The notes under the pieces are model-generated. The model saw only the letters and a program-made list of their open reading frames with translations, had not been told where the DNA came from and made no database searches. A stretch of DNA of 64,000 nucleotides from a virus: positions 90,329-154,328 of IMG/VR virus record IMGVR_UViG_3300009481_000010; one strand, given 5' to 3'. The position numbers were made by a program, and so were the translations under genes. Below are positions 48,295-55,381 of this stretch, piece by piece. How positions within the stretch are numbered: the stretch's first letter is position 1; every line of letters begins with the position of its first letter.

Positions 48295-48985
48295 GTGACT
48301 CTCCTAACATGTGGATATTATATCCGAATTCAATAAAATCCGAATGGTATTTCTTAGCTACACGGTCCATACATTGAATATCATAGAACTCCTGATAATC
48401 TGGGTGTGCCGACATGTTTGTGTAGGGGACTTTCAAGCTTTGGCCCGTATAGTCTTCTAAAGCCTCTAAGCCTCCGTCCTGTTCCATGAAATCTTCAAAT
48501 CTAAGACAAAGGTCAAGGTCGCGTTCCGTAAAGAAGTGAGACTGCAATTTAAAGTGTATTGGCCACCCTTTCCCGGTTAACTTTTCAAAGTCCTCTGACA
48601 ACACAAATGCACGGAAGGTCTTAATAAGATCTGTCCCACCCCAACTACCATCAAGGCCGGTTAAGTATTGGTCAGTGTATTTTTTAAGACACTGGTAAGC
48701 TAAGGGATATGCGTCCCAATGGTAGTCAGTCGAAATTAAGACTCTCTCTATATTGTATGTGAAGGCAGAGACAAGTCTGTCATATGGATTACGTACACAA
48801 CCAAAGGACTTGTAATCAAAAATATCCTCTATCTTATCACCCGTGCGGAATAACTGGTTGATAGTGTAGTGCCAGTCATTCTTACGCCAGTCAGCCTCAG
48901 GGAGACCTTGGAGGGCGTTCTTAATACTGGAGCCAGCACACTTTGGGTTATGGACGAATATTAGTTGGTATTTGTCACTTATCAC
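48287..48985 (-). CDS. Sulfotransferase (PAPS-dependent)
   Basis: This enzyme probably moves a sulfate group from PAPS to a sugar. It shows IFVHNPKCAGSSIKNAL (5'-phosphosulfate loop, residues 9-25) and CVRNPYDRLVSAF (3'-phosphate site, 63-75). The GTG at 48985 is chosen because AGAGG precedes it and it overlaps the previous stop (GTGATAAGTGA). An ATG at 49021 would add 12 residues but lies deep in the previous gene. It is paired with gmd. Confidence 0.82.
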   Translation of the reverse strand: MISDKYQLIFVHNPKCAGSSIKNALQGLPEADWRKNDWHYTINQLFRTGDKIEDIFDYKSFGCVRNPYDRLVSAFTYNIERVLISTDYHWDAYPLAYQCLKKYTDQYLTGLDGSWGGTDLIKTFRAFVLSEDFEKLTGKGWPIHFKLQSHFFTERDLDLCLRFEDFMEQDGGLEALEDYTGQSLKVPYTNMSAHPDYQEFYDIQCMDRVAKKYHSDFIEFGYNIHMLGESHA

Positions 48986-49340
48986 GGCGATCCTCTCTAT
49001 CAAGCCACGTCCAATTACCATTAGGATTACACTCTTTACCCATACAATGGGTACACATGCAACCGAGCATAGCGTATGGTTGACCTTCTCTACATATATA
49101 CATCCACTCCGTGTTTTCTCCTATCATGGTAACTTGTTCAGTGGAGGGACCAATATTCTTCATGGGTTCATCACCATTCAACTGCTGAATGAGATCACAT
49201 ACTTCTATACCGGTCATTGGACTACCACCCCATATGGGGCGACCGTTATAAACAAACAGTGGTATTCCTCCACTTGGAGGTAAAGTCTGAAGCGTCTCCA
49301 AGTACTGTTTCTGGTACGGCGTTACTTCTTGTTCTTCCAT
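48975..49340 (-). CDS. Small Cys-containing protein, unknown
   Basis: This 121-residue protein has a GIPLFVYNGRPIWGGSPMTGIEVCDLIQQL segment and a C-terminal Cys cluster (MLGCMCTHCMGKEC) that could bind metal. It is coupled to the sulfotransferase through an overlap. It has no recognised family. Confidence 0.65.
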   Translation of the reverse strand: MEEQEVTPYQKQYLETLQTLPPSGGIPLFVYNGRPIWGGSPMTGIEVCDLIQQLNGDEPMKNIGPSTEQVTMIGENTEWMYICREGQPYAMLGCMCTHCMGKECNPNGNWTWLDREDRRDK

Positions 49341-49342
49341 TA

Positions 49343-49609
49343 CTACCCTTTCATCTTATCACGTAGAGCAGTTAACTCACAAATAAGCTGTGTCATCTCA
49401 CTCTTATTAATTGGGTAACCAAAACAGTTGTCACAATCCTCTTCGAACCAGGCATACGTTCCATCACCGATTAATTCAACATTGAATATACGAGCATATG
49501 ATAGAGTCAAAAATATATTATCAGTGATCTTACCACCCAGATAAGATTCCGAATTGCCGTACATTTCATTAAATTTAGTTCGTATCTTATGTATACGCTC
49601 GTTATTCAT
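49343..49609 (-). CDS. Small unknown protein
   Basis: This 88-residue protein has an N-terminal helix, a central beta stretch (ARIFNVELIGDGTYAWFEEDCDNCFGYPI) with CDNC, and a C-terminal helix. It overlaps the portal-derived gene by 8 bp. It has no recognised family. Confidence 0.65.
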   Translation of the reverse strand: MNNERIHKIRTKFNEMYGNSESYLGGKITDNIFLTLSYARIFNVELIGDGTYAWFEEDCDNCFGYPINKSEMTQLICELTALRDKMKG

Positions 49610-50216
49610 TAGTTCCCTCCCACTTATTCAGTACAACGCCCATCGGAGTTTTACCGAAGCCTACTACCGTACCGGGTTTTGCGGCGTTTACTATACAGTC
49701 ACCTGAACCGTCTTCATAGGCGGCGGATTTTGGGGTTACAACCGTGTATGTGCTATCTTCCAACTCAGAGATATCTACGGTGTCCTCTAGGGGTTCTTTT
49801 TTAGGGCAAGGAAGTAAAGTAGCATTCACATGAACAAAATCATCTACACTAGCACTCGCGGCCCATGATTGAATCCTATACTCCGTACCAGTTGCTGGAT
49901 CTACTAATACCTCTGGTAGATTGATAGCCCTATTGATAATCTCTCTATCTTCAGTTCCAGATACAACCTTCTTATTTCTTTCACTCACCTTGTAGTATGT
50001 AACGCTACCATCCTCGTCCATTCTCTTAACGATGTCTTTTACGTCCGTATCCTCATCGGGATCTACTGTTAGCGTTAACTCTGGACCCCAGATGACATTT
50101 AAGTCTTCATGTCCCACATTAGCCGCTAAGATATTACGTAGTTTGTCAACCCCCTCTTTTGTGGGAAGGATCTTATGATCCAGGTTCCCCATTGTCCACA
50201 ATCTTACTTTCGCCAT
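49602..50216 (-). CDS. Protein with a portal-derived N-terminal segment
   Basis: The 204-residue product starts at the ATG at 50216, preceded by GAGGAGA. Its first 45-50 residues (KVRLWTMGNLDHKILPTKEG, then a shared LRNILA.NVG and WGPEL) match portal residues 309-358 (NIRLWTLGDFEHKILPTKEG). The rest is unrelated to the portal and is beta-like with CPKKEP and KPGTVVGFGKTPMGVVLNKW. This is best explained by a duplicated portal segment fused to another domain. Function is unknown. Confidence 0.75.
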   Translation of the reverse strand: MAKVRLWTMGNLDHKILPTKEGVDKLRNILAANVGHEDLNVIWGPELTLTVDPDEDTDVKDIVKRMDEDGSVTYYKVSERNKKVVSGTEDREIINRAINLPEVLVDPATGTEYRIQSWAASASVDDFVHVNATLLPCPKKEPLEDTVDISELEDSTYTVVTPKSAAYEDGSGDCIVNAAKPGTVVGFGKTPMGVVLNKWEGTNE

Positions 50217-50217
50217 G

Positions 50218-51012
50218 TTATTTCTCCTCGTCAATTAAAGTGTCCGCGTTTAAGAACGGCTGATCAACAACACCATCTTCATAAGTATGGTACTGCGACA
50301 ACCTCTCCAACTCTTTCTGTTTAGCCAAACGGCGTTTTTCCATCTCAAGGCCGTACTTCCTAATCTCCGCTGGGTTCTCGATAAGACAAGTCAGCCAGCC
50401 CTTGAATGTCTGATTCTTATTTTCCAACTGCTTACTACGGTCAGCACGAGTCGCCTTCATCTCTTTCAGAATCTTATTCTTCTTTTCCTGAAGGTCGCGA
50501 TAGTCTCGATTAAGGGATTCACTACCTGCCCGTAAAGAAGCTACCTGTCTCTCCAGGTTAAACAGATATTCCTTATCTCTCTGGTCGGCGTCCTTAGCCC
50601 GTTCTTCATTAACTAATACCTCAAGGGCGTTAATCTGATTCAAGTTAGACTTAGTGCTACTCAATGCACGGTTCATTAACAGGTCCATCTTGATCATGTC
50701 AACAATCTGCATTTCTTCGGAGTGAATAACGTCGTCTTTGAACTGGGTAATCAGGTTTGAATAATGATAGTCAAACATTTCCAGTTCTGATTCCGTAAAC
50801 TGTAACTCCAGTATCTTCCAGAAGGGCCTTTGCTTAAGATCGAAGGATACACCCTCTACCTCAGATAAACCCATCCCAAACTTACGCTTAATGAATTCCT
50901 TGATACTCTCTGGATCGCGGTCTAGTGCATTACCTATTTCCTCTGGTGTTAGGTGTTCAACACTACTCTCAATGAACGCTTCCTCTTTCTTGGAAATTCT
51001 ACCCCTTTTCAC
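50218..51012 (-). CDS. Helix-turn-helix coiled-coil protein
   Basis: A GTG start at 51012 is chosen because GAGG precedes it and it overlaps the previous stop by 14 bp; an ATG at 51081 is possible. The N-terminal 50 residues (RGRISKKEEAFIESSVEHL TPEEIGNALDRDPESIKEFIKRKFG) resemble a homeodomain-like DNA-binding unit. The remainder is a long coiled coil (residues about 110-215). The design fits a small terminase subunit, but the family is not recognised. Confidence 0.6.
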   Translation of the reverse strand: MKRGRISKKEEAFIESSVEHLTPEEIGNALDRDPESIKEFIKRKFGMGLSEVEGVSFDLKQRPFWKILELQFTESELEMFDYHYSNLITQFKDDVIHSEEMQIVDMIKMDLLMNRALSSTKSNLNQINALEVLVNEERAKDADQRDKEYLFNLERQVASLRAGSESLNRDYRDLQEKKNKILKEMKATRADRSKQLENKNQTFKGWLTCLIENPAEIRKYGLEMEKRRLAKQKELERLSQYHTYEDGVVDQPFLNADTLIDEEK

Positions 51013-51535
51013 TTGTCGCCTCTTCGTGGTAATAACCGTGATCTTCGAGAATGATCTTAATGTAAGTCGTAATCTCTTCACGGCGTGGTTTTGGAACGGA
51101 GACCTGGTGGGCCATCTTCAGATAGTCCTGCCTCATATTAGCGGGCAACTCACGGTTTATCAGGTTTACCATTTCGCTGTAATCCATTGCCTCGTATTCA
51201 TCGCCGTCCTGATACGTCATATTGAAATCATCTTCCAACTGAGCAGGACGCGATACTTTCTTCTTATCATCGCTTAAGTCGTTAAGGGCGTGGTTGTCAC
51301 GCTTCAGGTTATACAACTTACGCGGTAGTACAACAGACAGGAAGTTCTCCAGTGGGTAATCGCCGTTATACTTAGGTAACGCCGCAGAGAGAATGAAATA
51401 AGACTCCTGCTTTATGTCATCTACCGTAAACCCAAAAAAGGTCCACTTAGGGGCGATCTTGTCGATCACCTTGTTCATTACCTCTAGTACCTCTTCTTCT
51501 GTCATTCCTTCTGGTACGTGAATAAAATCACTCAC
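50999..51535 (-). CDS. Sigma-like transcription factor
   Basis: This 178-residue protein has a sigma-70 region 2-like segment at residues 37-81: TVDDIKQESYFILSAALPKY, then FLSVVLPRKLYNLKRDN. This fits the core-binding and -10 recognition helices. No region 4 is visible, as in the T4 late factor gp55. Together with six minus-strand promoters that share an exact -10 10-mer and poor -35 boxes, it probably directs late transcription. Overlaps on both sides suggest coupling. Confidence 0.65.
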   Translation of the reverse strand: MSDFIHVPEGMTEEEVLEVMNKVIDKIAPKWTFFGFTVDDIKQESYFILSAALPKYNGDYPLENFLSVVLPRKLYNLKRDNHALNDLSDDKKKVSRPAQLEDDFNMTYQDGDEYEAMDYSEMVNLINRELPANMRQDYLKMAHQVSVPKPRREEITTYIKIILEDHGYYHEEATSEKG

Positions 51536-52185
51536 TAGTTATCTCCTAATGGAACCCACCCGTCGTCTGTTAATCCCTCGAATCTACGGTTAGTAGAATT
51601 GAAGATGATAGTACCAGGTTGCATGGTAGGTTGTGGTTGCGTGGGTCTCAGATAGGCCGCATGGGCGGCTATCTTAGAATTTTTACTACTAAGGTCCAAA
51701 GTTTTGGACTTAAGGACGAACGGACCTTCATGATTCTGGACGGCGATTGCTACCTGATCTCCAAGAATCAATGATAGTTCAACGGCGTCTATAGACTGAA
51801 TGTGTCCGTCTAACTTACCTAGTAGGGTCTTTTCCTGTAATTGAACGGGCGATAGTACGCCTGGCTCTATTGAACAGGGAACGGCGTCATCAAGGGCGAG
51901 GATGTGACGGAAGTCTGTTGGAATATAAGAACGTACAGTTCCAAAGCCGTCTATAACATCATTAGGGACATTAGTTCTGGATGTGTATACAACGTCGTCT
52001 TCTTTTACTGAGAAACATAGTTCTCTTACTAGTTCACCCTTTTCGACATGTGCTATACCCCACTCTTCTATTCTCTCAGTATCCAGGTGATAAAAGAACT
52101 TAGATAAAGATGGGATACAAATATCTACTCCCCAGGAATCATCTATGACTTCCTTAAGAGTATTCTCTTCAGGCAGTCTCTGCAT
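51535..52185 (-). CDS. Protein with fibre-type C-terminus
   Basis: The 216-residue product uses the ATG at 52185, which limits overlap with the previous gene to 17 bp; a longer start at 52272 would overlap it by over 100 bp. The beta-rich body ends with PGTIIFNSTNRRFEGLTDDGW, a motif seen at the end of many phage fibre and virion proteins. It is probably a minor virion protein, though its place near the sigma-like gene is unusual. Confidence 0.65.
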   Translation of the reverse strand: MQRLPEENTLKEVIDDSWGVDICIPSLSKFFYHLDTERIEEWGIAHVEKGELVRELCFSVKEDDVVYTSRTNVPNDVIDGFGTVRSYIPTDFRHILALDDAVPCSIEPGVLSPVQLQEKTLLGKLDGHIQSIDAVELSLILGDQVAIAVQNHEGPFVLKSKTLDLSSKNSKIAAHAAYLRPTQPQPTMQPGTIIFNSTNRRFEGLTDDGWVPLGDN

Positions 52186-52402
52186 CGGAAGAATCTTGAT
52201 CTTCTTCTGCGTCACTTGAATCGGACTGATTGCGAAGTTCTTCGGTCTCATCTTGTTCTGTGGCATCTTCAACTCCTAATAAGCCTGCTACGGATGTTTC
52301 TGGTGTGTCACTAGCGAGTTCTGCTTCAATCTCTTCCGCTAGTTCTGCTGTAGCTTTTGTTCGCATAATCGCCGTTATGTTTCGTTTTGCAAGGTTAGAC
52401 AT
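52169..52402 (-). CDS. First late gene: small acidic protein
   Basis: The 77-residue protein starts at the ATG at 52402, preceded by TAGGAGAG. It has a basic start (MSNLAKRNITAIMRTKAT) and then a very acidic tail (EEIEAELASDTPET and DQDETEELRNQSDSSDAEED). It is the first gene of the minus-strand block, behind the promoter at 52464-52492. No family was recognised. Upstream in-frame codons to 52504 lie across the promoter and are unlikely to be translated. Confidence 0.7.
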   Translation of the reverse strand: MSNLAKRNITAIMRTKATAELAEEIEAELASDTPETSVAGLLGVEDATEQDETEELRNQSDSSDAEEDQDSSDAETA

Positions 52403-52440
52403 GTAAGTCGCTCTCCTAAAAGTTTCGTTTTCTAACGTGG

Positions 52441-52457
52441 GTGGGAACACTTCCCAC
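52441..52457 (-). promoter_or_regulatory. Hairpin in late leader
   Basis: On the minus strand GTGGGAA-GTG-TTCCCAC forms a perfect 7-bp stem with a 3-nt loop in the leader of the first late gene. It may stabilise the mRNA or bind a regulator. Confidence 0.5.
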
Positions 52458-52463
52458 ACACGT

Positions 52464-52492
52464 ATTATACACGTTCTGATAGATTTTGACAC
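52464..52492 (-). promoter_or_regulatory. Late-type promoter for 52402 gene
   Basis: The -10 TATAAT (52469-52464) is inside GTGTATAATA. The -35 candidate is GTGTCA with 17-bp spacing. It drives the first late gene, about 61 bp upstream of its ATG. Confidence 0.65.
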
Positions 52493-52728
52493 AAAAAGTT
52501 TCAATCTGGGCAGTTTTTTACAAAATAAAGCTATAGGTACTATGGGTAAGACACTTTTTATTCGAATAGGCTACGATATTTTTTCTGATTAGCTTGGGTA
52601 GGACATTTGGTTTTTGGTGGTGTCAGTCGGAATTGAAGCACCCCAGCTAAATCTAGGTAAGATAGGGAAGTTATTCCACGAGTTAAAACCCCCCTGGGGG
52701 TCTTTATAACCTAGGAGGGCCTCGAAAT

Positions 52729-52761
52729 GACGTAAGTCCTTTGATAGCATAGGGTTACGTC
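52729..52761 (+). repeat. 33-bp boundary repeat, single copy
   Basis: GACGTAAGTCCTTTGATAGC with end GGGTTACGTC. The termini GACGTAA/TTACGTC are inverted repeats. It lies 47 bp upstream of the first early promoter. Confidence 0.85.
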
Positions 52762-52808
52762 AATTTATATTCTTTTCTTTTTCTTTTGAATAAACGTGAG
52801 GAAAGCTA

Positions 52809-52837
52809 TTGACAAATGCCGATACTAAGTATATAAT
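52809..52837 (+). promoter_or_regulatory. Early promoter, perfect consensus
   Basis: TTGACA, a 17-bp spacer (with GCCGAT) and TATAAT. The ATG follows after 6 bases, implying a leaderless transcript. Confidence 0.85.
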
Positions 52838-52843
52838 ACACGT

Positions 52844-52978
52844 ATGAGCAATAAACAAAAAACACAAGCAGTTGTCGATGGATCACGCAAGCGTCGTTTC
52901 TCAAGCAATGAGACTAAACGCCTGTGGTATGCCAAGTGGCGAAACATCCGATTCTCACGCCGTCTCACTACATGTTAG
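52844..52978 (+). CDS. Small basic protein, leaderless start
   Basis: The 44-residue basic protein starts MSNKQKTQAVVDGSRKRRF and ends RLTTC. Its ATG is only 7 bp after the -10 hexamer of a perfect promoter (TTGACA, 17-bp spacer, TATAAT), so the message is probably leaderless. It is the first gene of the early arm. It may bind nucleic acid, given its 13 or so Lys/Arg, but this is an inference. Confidence 0.7.
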   Translation: MSNKQKTQAVVDGSRKRRFSSNETKRLWYAKWRNIRFSRRLTTC

Positions 52979-52987
52979 GTTGATCAA

Positions 52988-53176
52988 ATGTCTAAGTATC
53001 ATATATCATTCACCCTGGTTTGTCCGTTCACCAATGAAAACCGCCTGAACTGGAGCGGTATTGTCAAGGCAGATAATGCGGAATTGGCCGTAATCTTCGC
53101 CCGAAATGATCTTATGAAATCTCGAAAAATTTGGGGAAAAGCAATCGATGTCCGTTGCAATTCCCTGAATGGCTGA
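52988..53176 (+). CDS. Small unknown protein
   Basis: The 62-residue protein (MSKYHISFTLVCPFTNENRLNW) begins with a beta strand and has a helix (NAELAVIFARNDLMKSRKIW). It follows the previous gene by 9 bp. The next promoter's -35 lies within its last codons. It looks like a small phage protein of the 'host interaction' type. No family was recognised. Confidence 0.7.
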   Translation: MSKYHISFTLVCPFTNENRLNWSGIVKADNAELAVIFARNDLMKSRKIWGKAIDVRCNSLNG

Positions 53177-53182
53177 TATAAT
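53155..53182 (+). promoter_or_regulatory. Early promoter
   Basis: TTGCAA, a 16-bp spacer and TATAAT, upstream of the gene at 53213 and overlapping the end of the previous gene. Confidence 0.75.
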
Positions 53183-53212
53183 ACACTCATCACAAACACA
53201 AGGGAACAAACA

Positions 53213-53476
53213 ATGATCACAATCACAAGCCAACATGACGGTTCAACGGTTCTCGAATTCGCATCATGTTTTGAGTTTGATGATGGTTTCCCAGGTGGCA
53301 TGATTGAGAAGGGTTTCGATGTTCACTTTAATGGTGATCTCGAATTGCACGTAGGGCAGAAGATCGAAACTCTTGATGGCAAGGAAGTCTGGATTGATTT
53401 CATTCACGGCGATTATGTAACGGCTTCCGATTGGGATGATAATAATCACGAAATTGACATAAATGATATCGACTAG
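53213..53476 (+). CDS. Small acidic protein, paralog of next gene
   Basis: This 87-residue acidic beta-rich protein ends GQKIETLDGKEVWIDFIHGDY and DINDID. The end resembles that of the next gene (MVLIEGVEYCVTSIYEDGCF ... EVNDIG), suggesting a shared SH3/KOW-like domain. Own promoter at 53155-53182; leader with GGGAACAAACA. Function unknown. Confidence 0.75.
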   Translation: MITITSQHDGSTVLEFASCFEFDDGFPGGMIEKGFDVHFNGDLELHVGQKIETLDGKEVWIDFIHGDYVTASDWDDNNHEIDINDID

Positions 53477-53478
53477 GC

Positions 53479-53506
53479 TTGCAATGGGCAGCATAGTTGA
53501 TATAAT
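53479..53506 (+). promoter_or_regulatory. Early promoter
   Basis: TTGCAA, a 16-bp spacer and TATAAT, directly after the previous stop and before the gene at 53539. Confidence 0.75.
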
Positions 53507-53538
53507 ACACACATCACACAACCAAAAAGGAAAAGAAA

Positions 53539-53715
53539 ATGATCTCAGAAACATTCATCAACTGGCTCGACGAATCAGTGACACTCACCGTTGACGAAAT
53601 GGTATTGATTGAGGGTGTTGAGTATTGCGTCACATCCATCTATGAGGATGGCTGCTTCACTGCTATCGATAAGGATGGCGAGGAACGATGGTTCGAGGTG
53701 AATGATATCGGGTAG
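53539..53715 (+). CDS. Small acidic protein, paralog of previous gene
   Basis: The 58-residue protein is encoded by MISETFINWLDESVTLTVDE and ends RWFEVNDIG. It has a promoter at 53479-53506 and the leader AAAAAGGAAAAGAAA just before the ATG, a leader style shared by several early genes. It is a probable relative of the 87-residue protein. Function unknown. Confidence 0.75.
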   Translation: MISETFINWLDESVTLTVDEMVLIEGVEYCVTSIYEDGCFTAIDKDGEERWFEVNDIG

Positions 53716-53743
53716 TCACACCCATACCAGCCGCATAGGCGGC
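53713..53743 (+). repeat. Repeat of TAGTCACACCCATACC, copy 1
   Basis: TAGTCACACCCATACCAGCC then GCATAGGCGGCA; GCCGC/GCGGC forms a short hairpin. A second copy lies at 54966-55009 with ACACCCATACC duplicated in tandem. Confidence 0.7.
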
Positions 53744-53774
53744 ATACACTCCTAAATGTGAGAACTTCGAGATT

Positions 53775-53855
53775 GACCTAACCCCTTGGTATGAAAGGAC
53801 TTACGTCATTTTGGGGGGCCGCGACGTAAACCCTTTGGTAGTAACGACTTACGAC
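53775..53855. repeat. 33-bp boundary repeats, direct pair
   Basis: Copies at 53775-53807 and 53823-53855 in the same orientation, with a 15-bp linker containing GGGGGGCC. They are 47 bp upstream of a promoter. Confidence 0.85.
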
Positions 53856-53902
53856 AACTTAGAAAACTTTCTTTTTCTTATGGGTTTTTGTGGAGAATAG
53901 CC

Positions 53903-53930
53903 TTGCAATTGCCGATAATTATTGTACAAT
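53903..53930 (+). promoter_or_regulatory. Early promoter
   Basis: TTGCAA, a 16-bp spacer with GCCGAT and TACAAT, 47 bp after a 33-bp repeat and before the gene at 53961. Confidence 0.75.
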
Positions 53931-53960
53931 GGTAGTATGACAAGCACAAAGGAAAACAAA

Positions 53961-54119
53961 ATGAGCCAACTCGAAATCATCGCCCGAATCATCAAAGATG
54001 AAAACATCACCAGCGGATTTGTTAAAAATCTGCGAATTGTCGAAATGTTGATTAACTCTGGATTGTCTTACACTCTCCAGCCAAAAGTTGAGAAAATTAT
54101 GGAAAATCTTGACGACTGA
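53961..54119 (+). CDS. Small helical protein
   Basis: The start at 53961 is chosen over an upstream ATG at 53937 because it has AAAGGAAAACAAA before it, like other early leaders, and because 53937 is only 6 bp after the -10. The 52-residue protein (MSQLEIIARIIKDENITSGF) is helical. Function unknown. Confidence 0.7.
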   Translation: MSQLEIIARIIKDENITSGFVKNLRIVEMLINSGLSYTLQPKVEKIMENLDD

Positions 54120-54121
54120 TC

Positions 54122-54150
54122 TTGCAATCACCGGCAATACTTGTTATAAT
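54122..54150 (+). promoter_or_regulatory. Early promoter
   Basis: TTGCAA, a 17-bp spacer and TATAAT, before the gene at 54180. Confidence 0.75.
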
Positions 54151-54179
54151 ACACTCAACACAAACGAAAAGGAAAAAAC

Positions 54180-54410
54180 ATGAGTTACATTCTTGCAGCA
54201 CGAATCAGAGAAGATCGAATCAACAAGAGCGTTGAAAAGTACAACGCATACGTTGAAAAGAACGGCGAGCCTACTGCCGAAGATATGAAGGCACTGATTG
54301 AGAAGTCACACCAATGGCGGAAAGACGGAGAAACCCGTCTGCAATGGTGGGCCATCAAGGTTTATAATGGCTGGCTGTTCACCACACAGAAGAAAACAAT
54401 TTGGAGCTAA
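54180..54410 (+). CDS. Small helical protein
   Basis: This 76-residue protein (MSYILAARIREDRINKSVEKY) has helix-forming Glu/Lys and Trp-rich segments (RLQWWAIKVYNGWLF). A strong promoter (54122-54150) and AAAAGGAAAAAAC leader precede it. Function unknown. Confidence 0.75.
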   Translation: MSYILAARIREDRINKSVEKYNAYVEKNGEPTAEDMKALIEKSHQWRKDGETRLQWWAIKVYNGWLFTTQKKTIWS

Positions 54411-54435
54411 TTCCAAAAAAGTCCTGGCTTTGCTC

Positions 54436-54464
54436 TTGATTCCGCCGTCGATTGCCGATATAAT
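54436..54464 (+). promoter_or_regulatory. Early promoter
   Basis: TTGATT, a 17-bp spacer (GCCGAT) and TATAAT, before the gene at 54501. Confidence 0.7.
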
Positions 54465-54500
54465 ACTTAGACAACGAAACAAACAACAAAGGAAAAGAAA

Positions 54501-54734
54501 ATGAAATTTGTATCTGCATTCGACAAGCCTTTCCACTGTGAAACACCCAACAGTGATTCTCACCGATGTTTCCCCGGCGTTACCGCAATGCTGGAATTCC
54601 TGAAGGAAAACGACGCAGGTGAAATCAAGTATGATGACGAATTCGGTGTCTGGCGTGTGCCCGCCTGGTCTGTTGGTCGTCAGAAATATTCTGAAATGAA
54701 ACAGCGTCATTGTGACCGATACGGTTGCGAATAG
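54501..54734 (+). CDS. Small unknown protein
   Basis: This 77-residue protein (MKFVSAFDKPFHCETPNSDS) has a conserved-looking start and ends YGCE. It has its own promoter at 54436-54464 and AAAGGAAAAGAAA leader. The next promoter's -35 sits inside its final codons. Function unknown. Confidence 0.75.
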   Translation: MKFVSAFDKPFHCETPNSDSHRCFPGVTAMLEFLKENDAGEIKYDDEFGVWRVPAWSVGRQKYSEMKQRHCDRYGCE

Positions 54735-54753
54735 TCCGGCGATCTGATACAAT
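54725..54753 (+). promoter_or_regulatory. Early promoter for structured stretch
   Basis: TTGCGA, a 17-bp spacer and TACAAT, with the -35 in the last codons of the previous gene. It would transcribe the structured stretch at 54755-55020. Confidence 0.65.
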
Positions 54754-55020
54754 ACACTAGTGACGTTCACGGCGATCCCAAGCGGCCTGAAAAACCGCGA
54801 ATATGAAAACGATAAGACGGGCGTTCTCCACTAGTGTTATAATTCAAGAAGGAAATAAAAACCAATGTGAAATCTACAGGGTAGCGGCATGGTCCGCGTA
54901 GTGGCGAAATCCCTCAGCCTGATTTGTGCTAGCGTTGGCTAGTGAAGTGCAAACAATCCTCCAAATAGTCACACCCATACCACACCCATACCAGCCGCAT
55001 AAGCCGCAGGACATAGAAGA
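54754..55020 (+). other. Hairpin-rich stretch before 55021 gene
   Basis: No gene was found. It contains two copies of the palindrome CACTAGTG (54755-54762, 54829-54836), hairpin GCGG/CCGC, an SD-like AAGGA before ATGTGA (54866), a GCGG-CATGGT-CCGC hairpin and a doubled ACACCCATACC repeat. It may be a structured 5' leader or small RNA. Confidence 0.4.
54966..55009 (+). repeat. Repeat of TAGTCACACCCATACC, copy 2
   Basis: It matches the copy at 53713 and carries an extra tandem CACACCCATACC. It lies just before the gene at 55021. Confidence 0.7.
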
Positions 55021-55257
55021 ATGTGCGAAAAGATTCAGAGTAAAATAGAAGAACGATACGGCAAGGAAGCAGCCGAATACTACCGTCTTACATATGGGAA
55101 TGAGGAGTTTTTCTCATTTGACGGACATAATTGTGAAGATTGGGACGAAAACGAACCATGTTTGGGTTGGGATGGGGAATCCCGTAGGTGTAACTGTGGA
55201 AATAGGCGGGTTGATTGGATTTGGGAAAATGGGATATTGTGGGCACAAGCCTACTAG
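55021..55257 (+). CDS. Small Cys-containing protein
   Basis: This 78-residue protein ends GWDGESRRCNCGNRRVDWIW. The RxCNCGNRRV motif is frequent in small phage proteins. It has four Cys and may bind metal. Its stop codon's last base is the first base of a 33-bp repeat. No promoter is close; it may be transcribed from 54725-54753 through a structured stretch. Confidence 0.75.
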   Translation: MCEKIQSKIEERYGKEAAEYYRLTYGNEEFFSFDGHNCEDWDENEPCLGWDGESRRCNCGNRRVDWIWENGILWAQAY

Positions 55258-55338
55258 ACGTAACCCGTTGGTATGAAAGGACTTATGGCACGCGGGGCCG
55301 AAATCGTCGTAAGTCTATACAGGGTAAGGGTTTACGTT
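55257..55338. repeat. 33-bp boundary repeats, inverted pair
   Basis: Copies at 55257-55289 and 55306-55338 in opposite orientation with a 16-bp linker (GCGGGGCC). The first base is the last base of a stop codon. Confidence 0.85.
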
Positions 55339-55381
55339 CACTGATAATAGGGAAAACTTTAGAAAAACATACAGAACGGCG

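Larger units (their letters stand above)
52403..52843. promoter_or_regulatory. Divergent intergenic region between late and early arms
   Basis: This 441-bp region separates minus-strand late genes from plus-strand early genes. It holds a minus promoter (52464-52492), a leader hairpin (52441-52457), a hairpin ACCCCCCTGGGGGT (52688-52701), one 33-bp repeat copy (52729-52761) and an early promoter (52809-52837). No gene was found in it. Confidence 0.7.

Noticed and set aside
53922-53960. Upstream starts for the 53961 gene (TTG 53922, ATG 53937)
   Set aside because: The TTG lies across the -10 box, and the ATG at 53937 lacks a Shine-Dalgarno, while 53961 has the AAAGGA leader typical of this arm.
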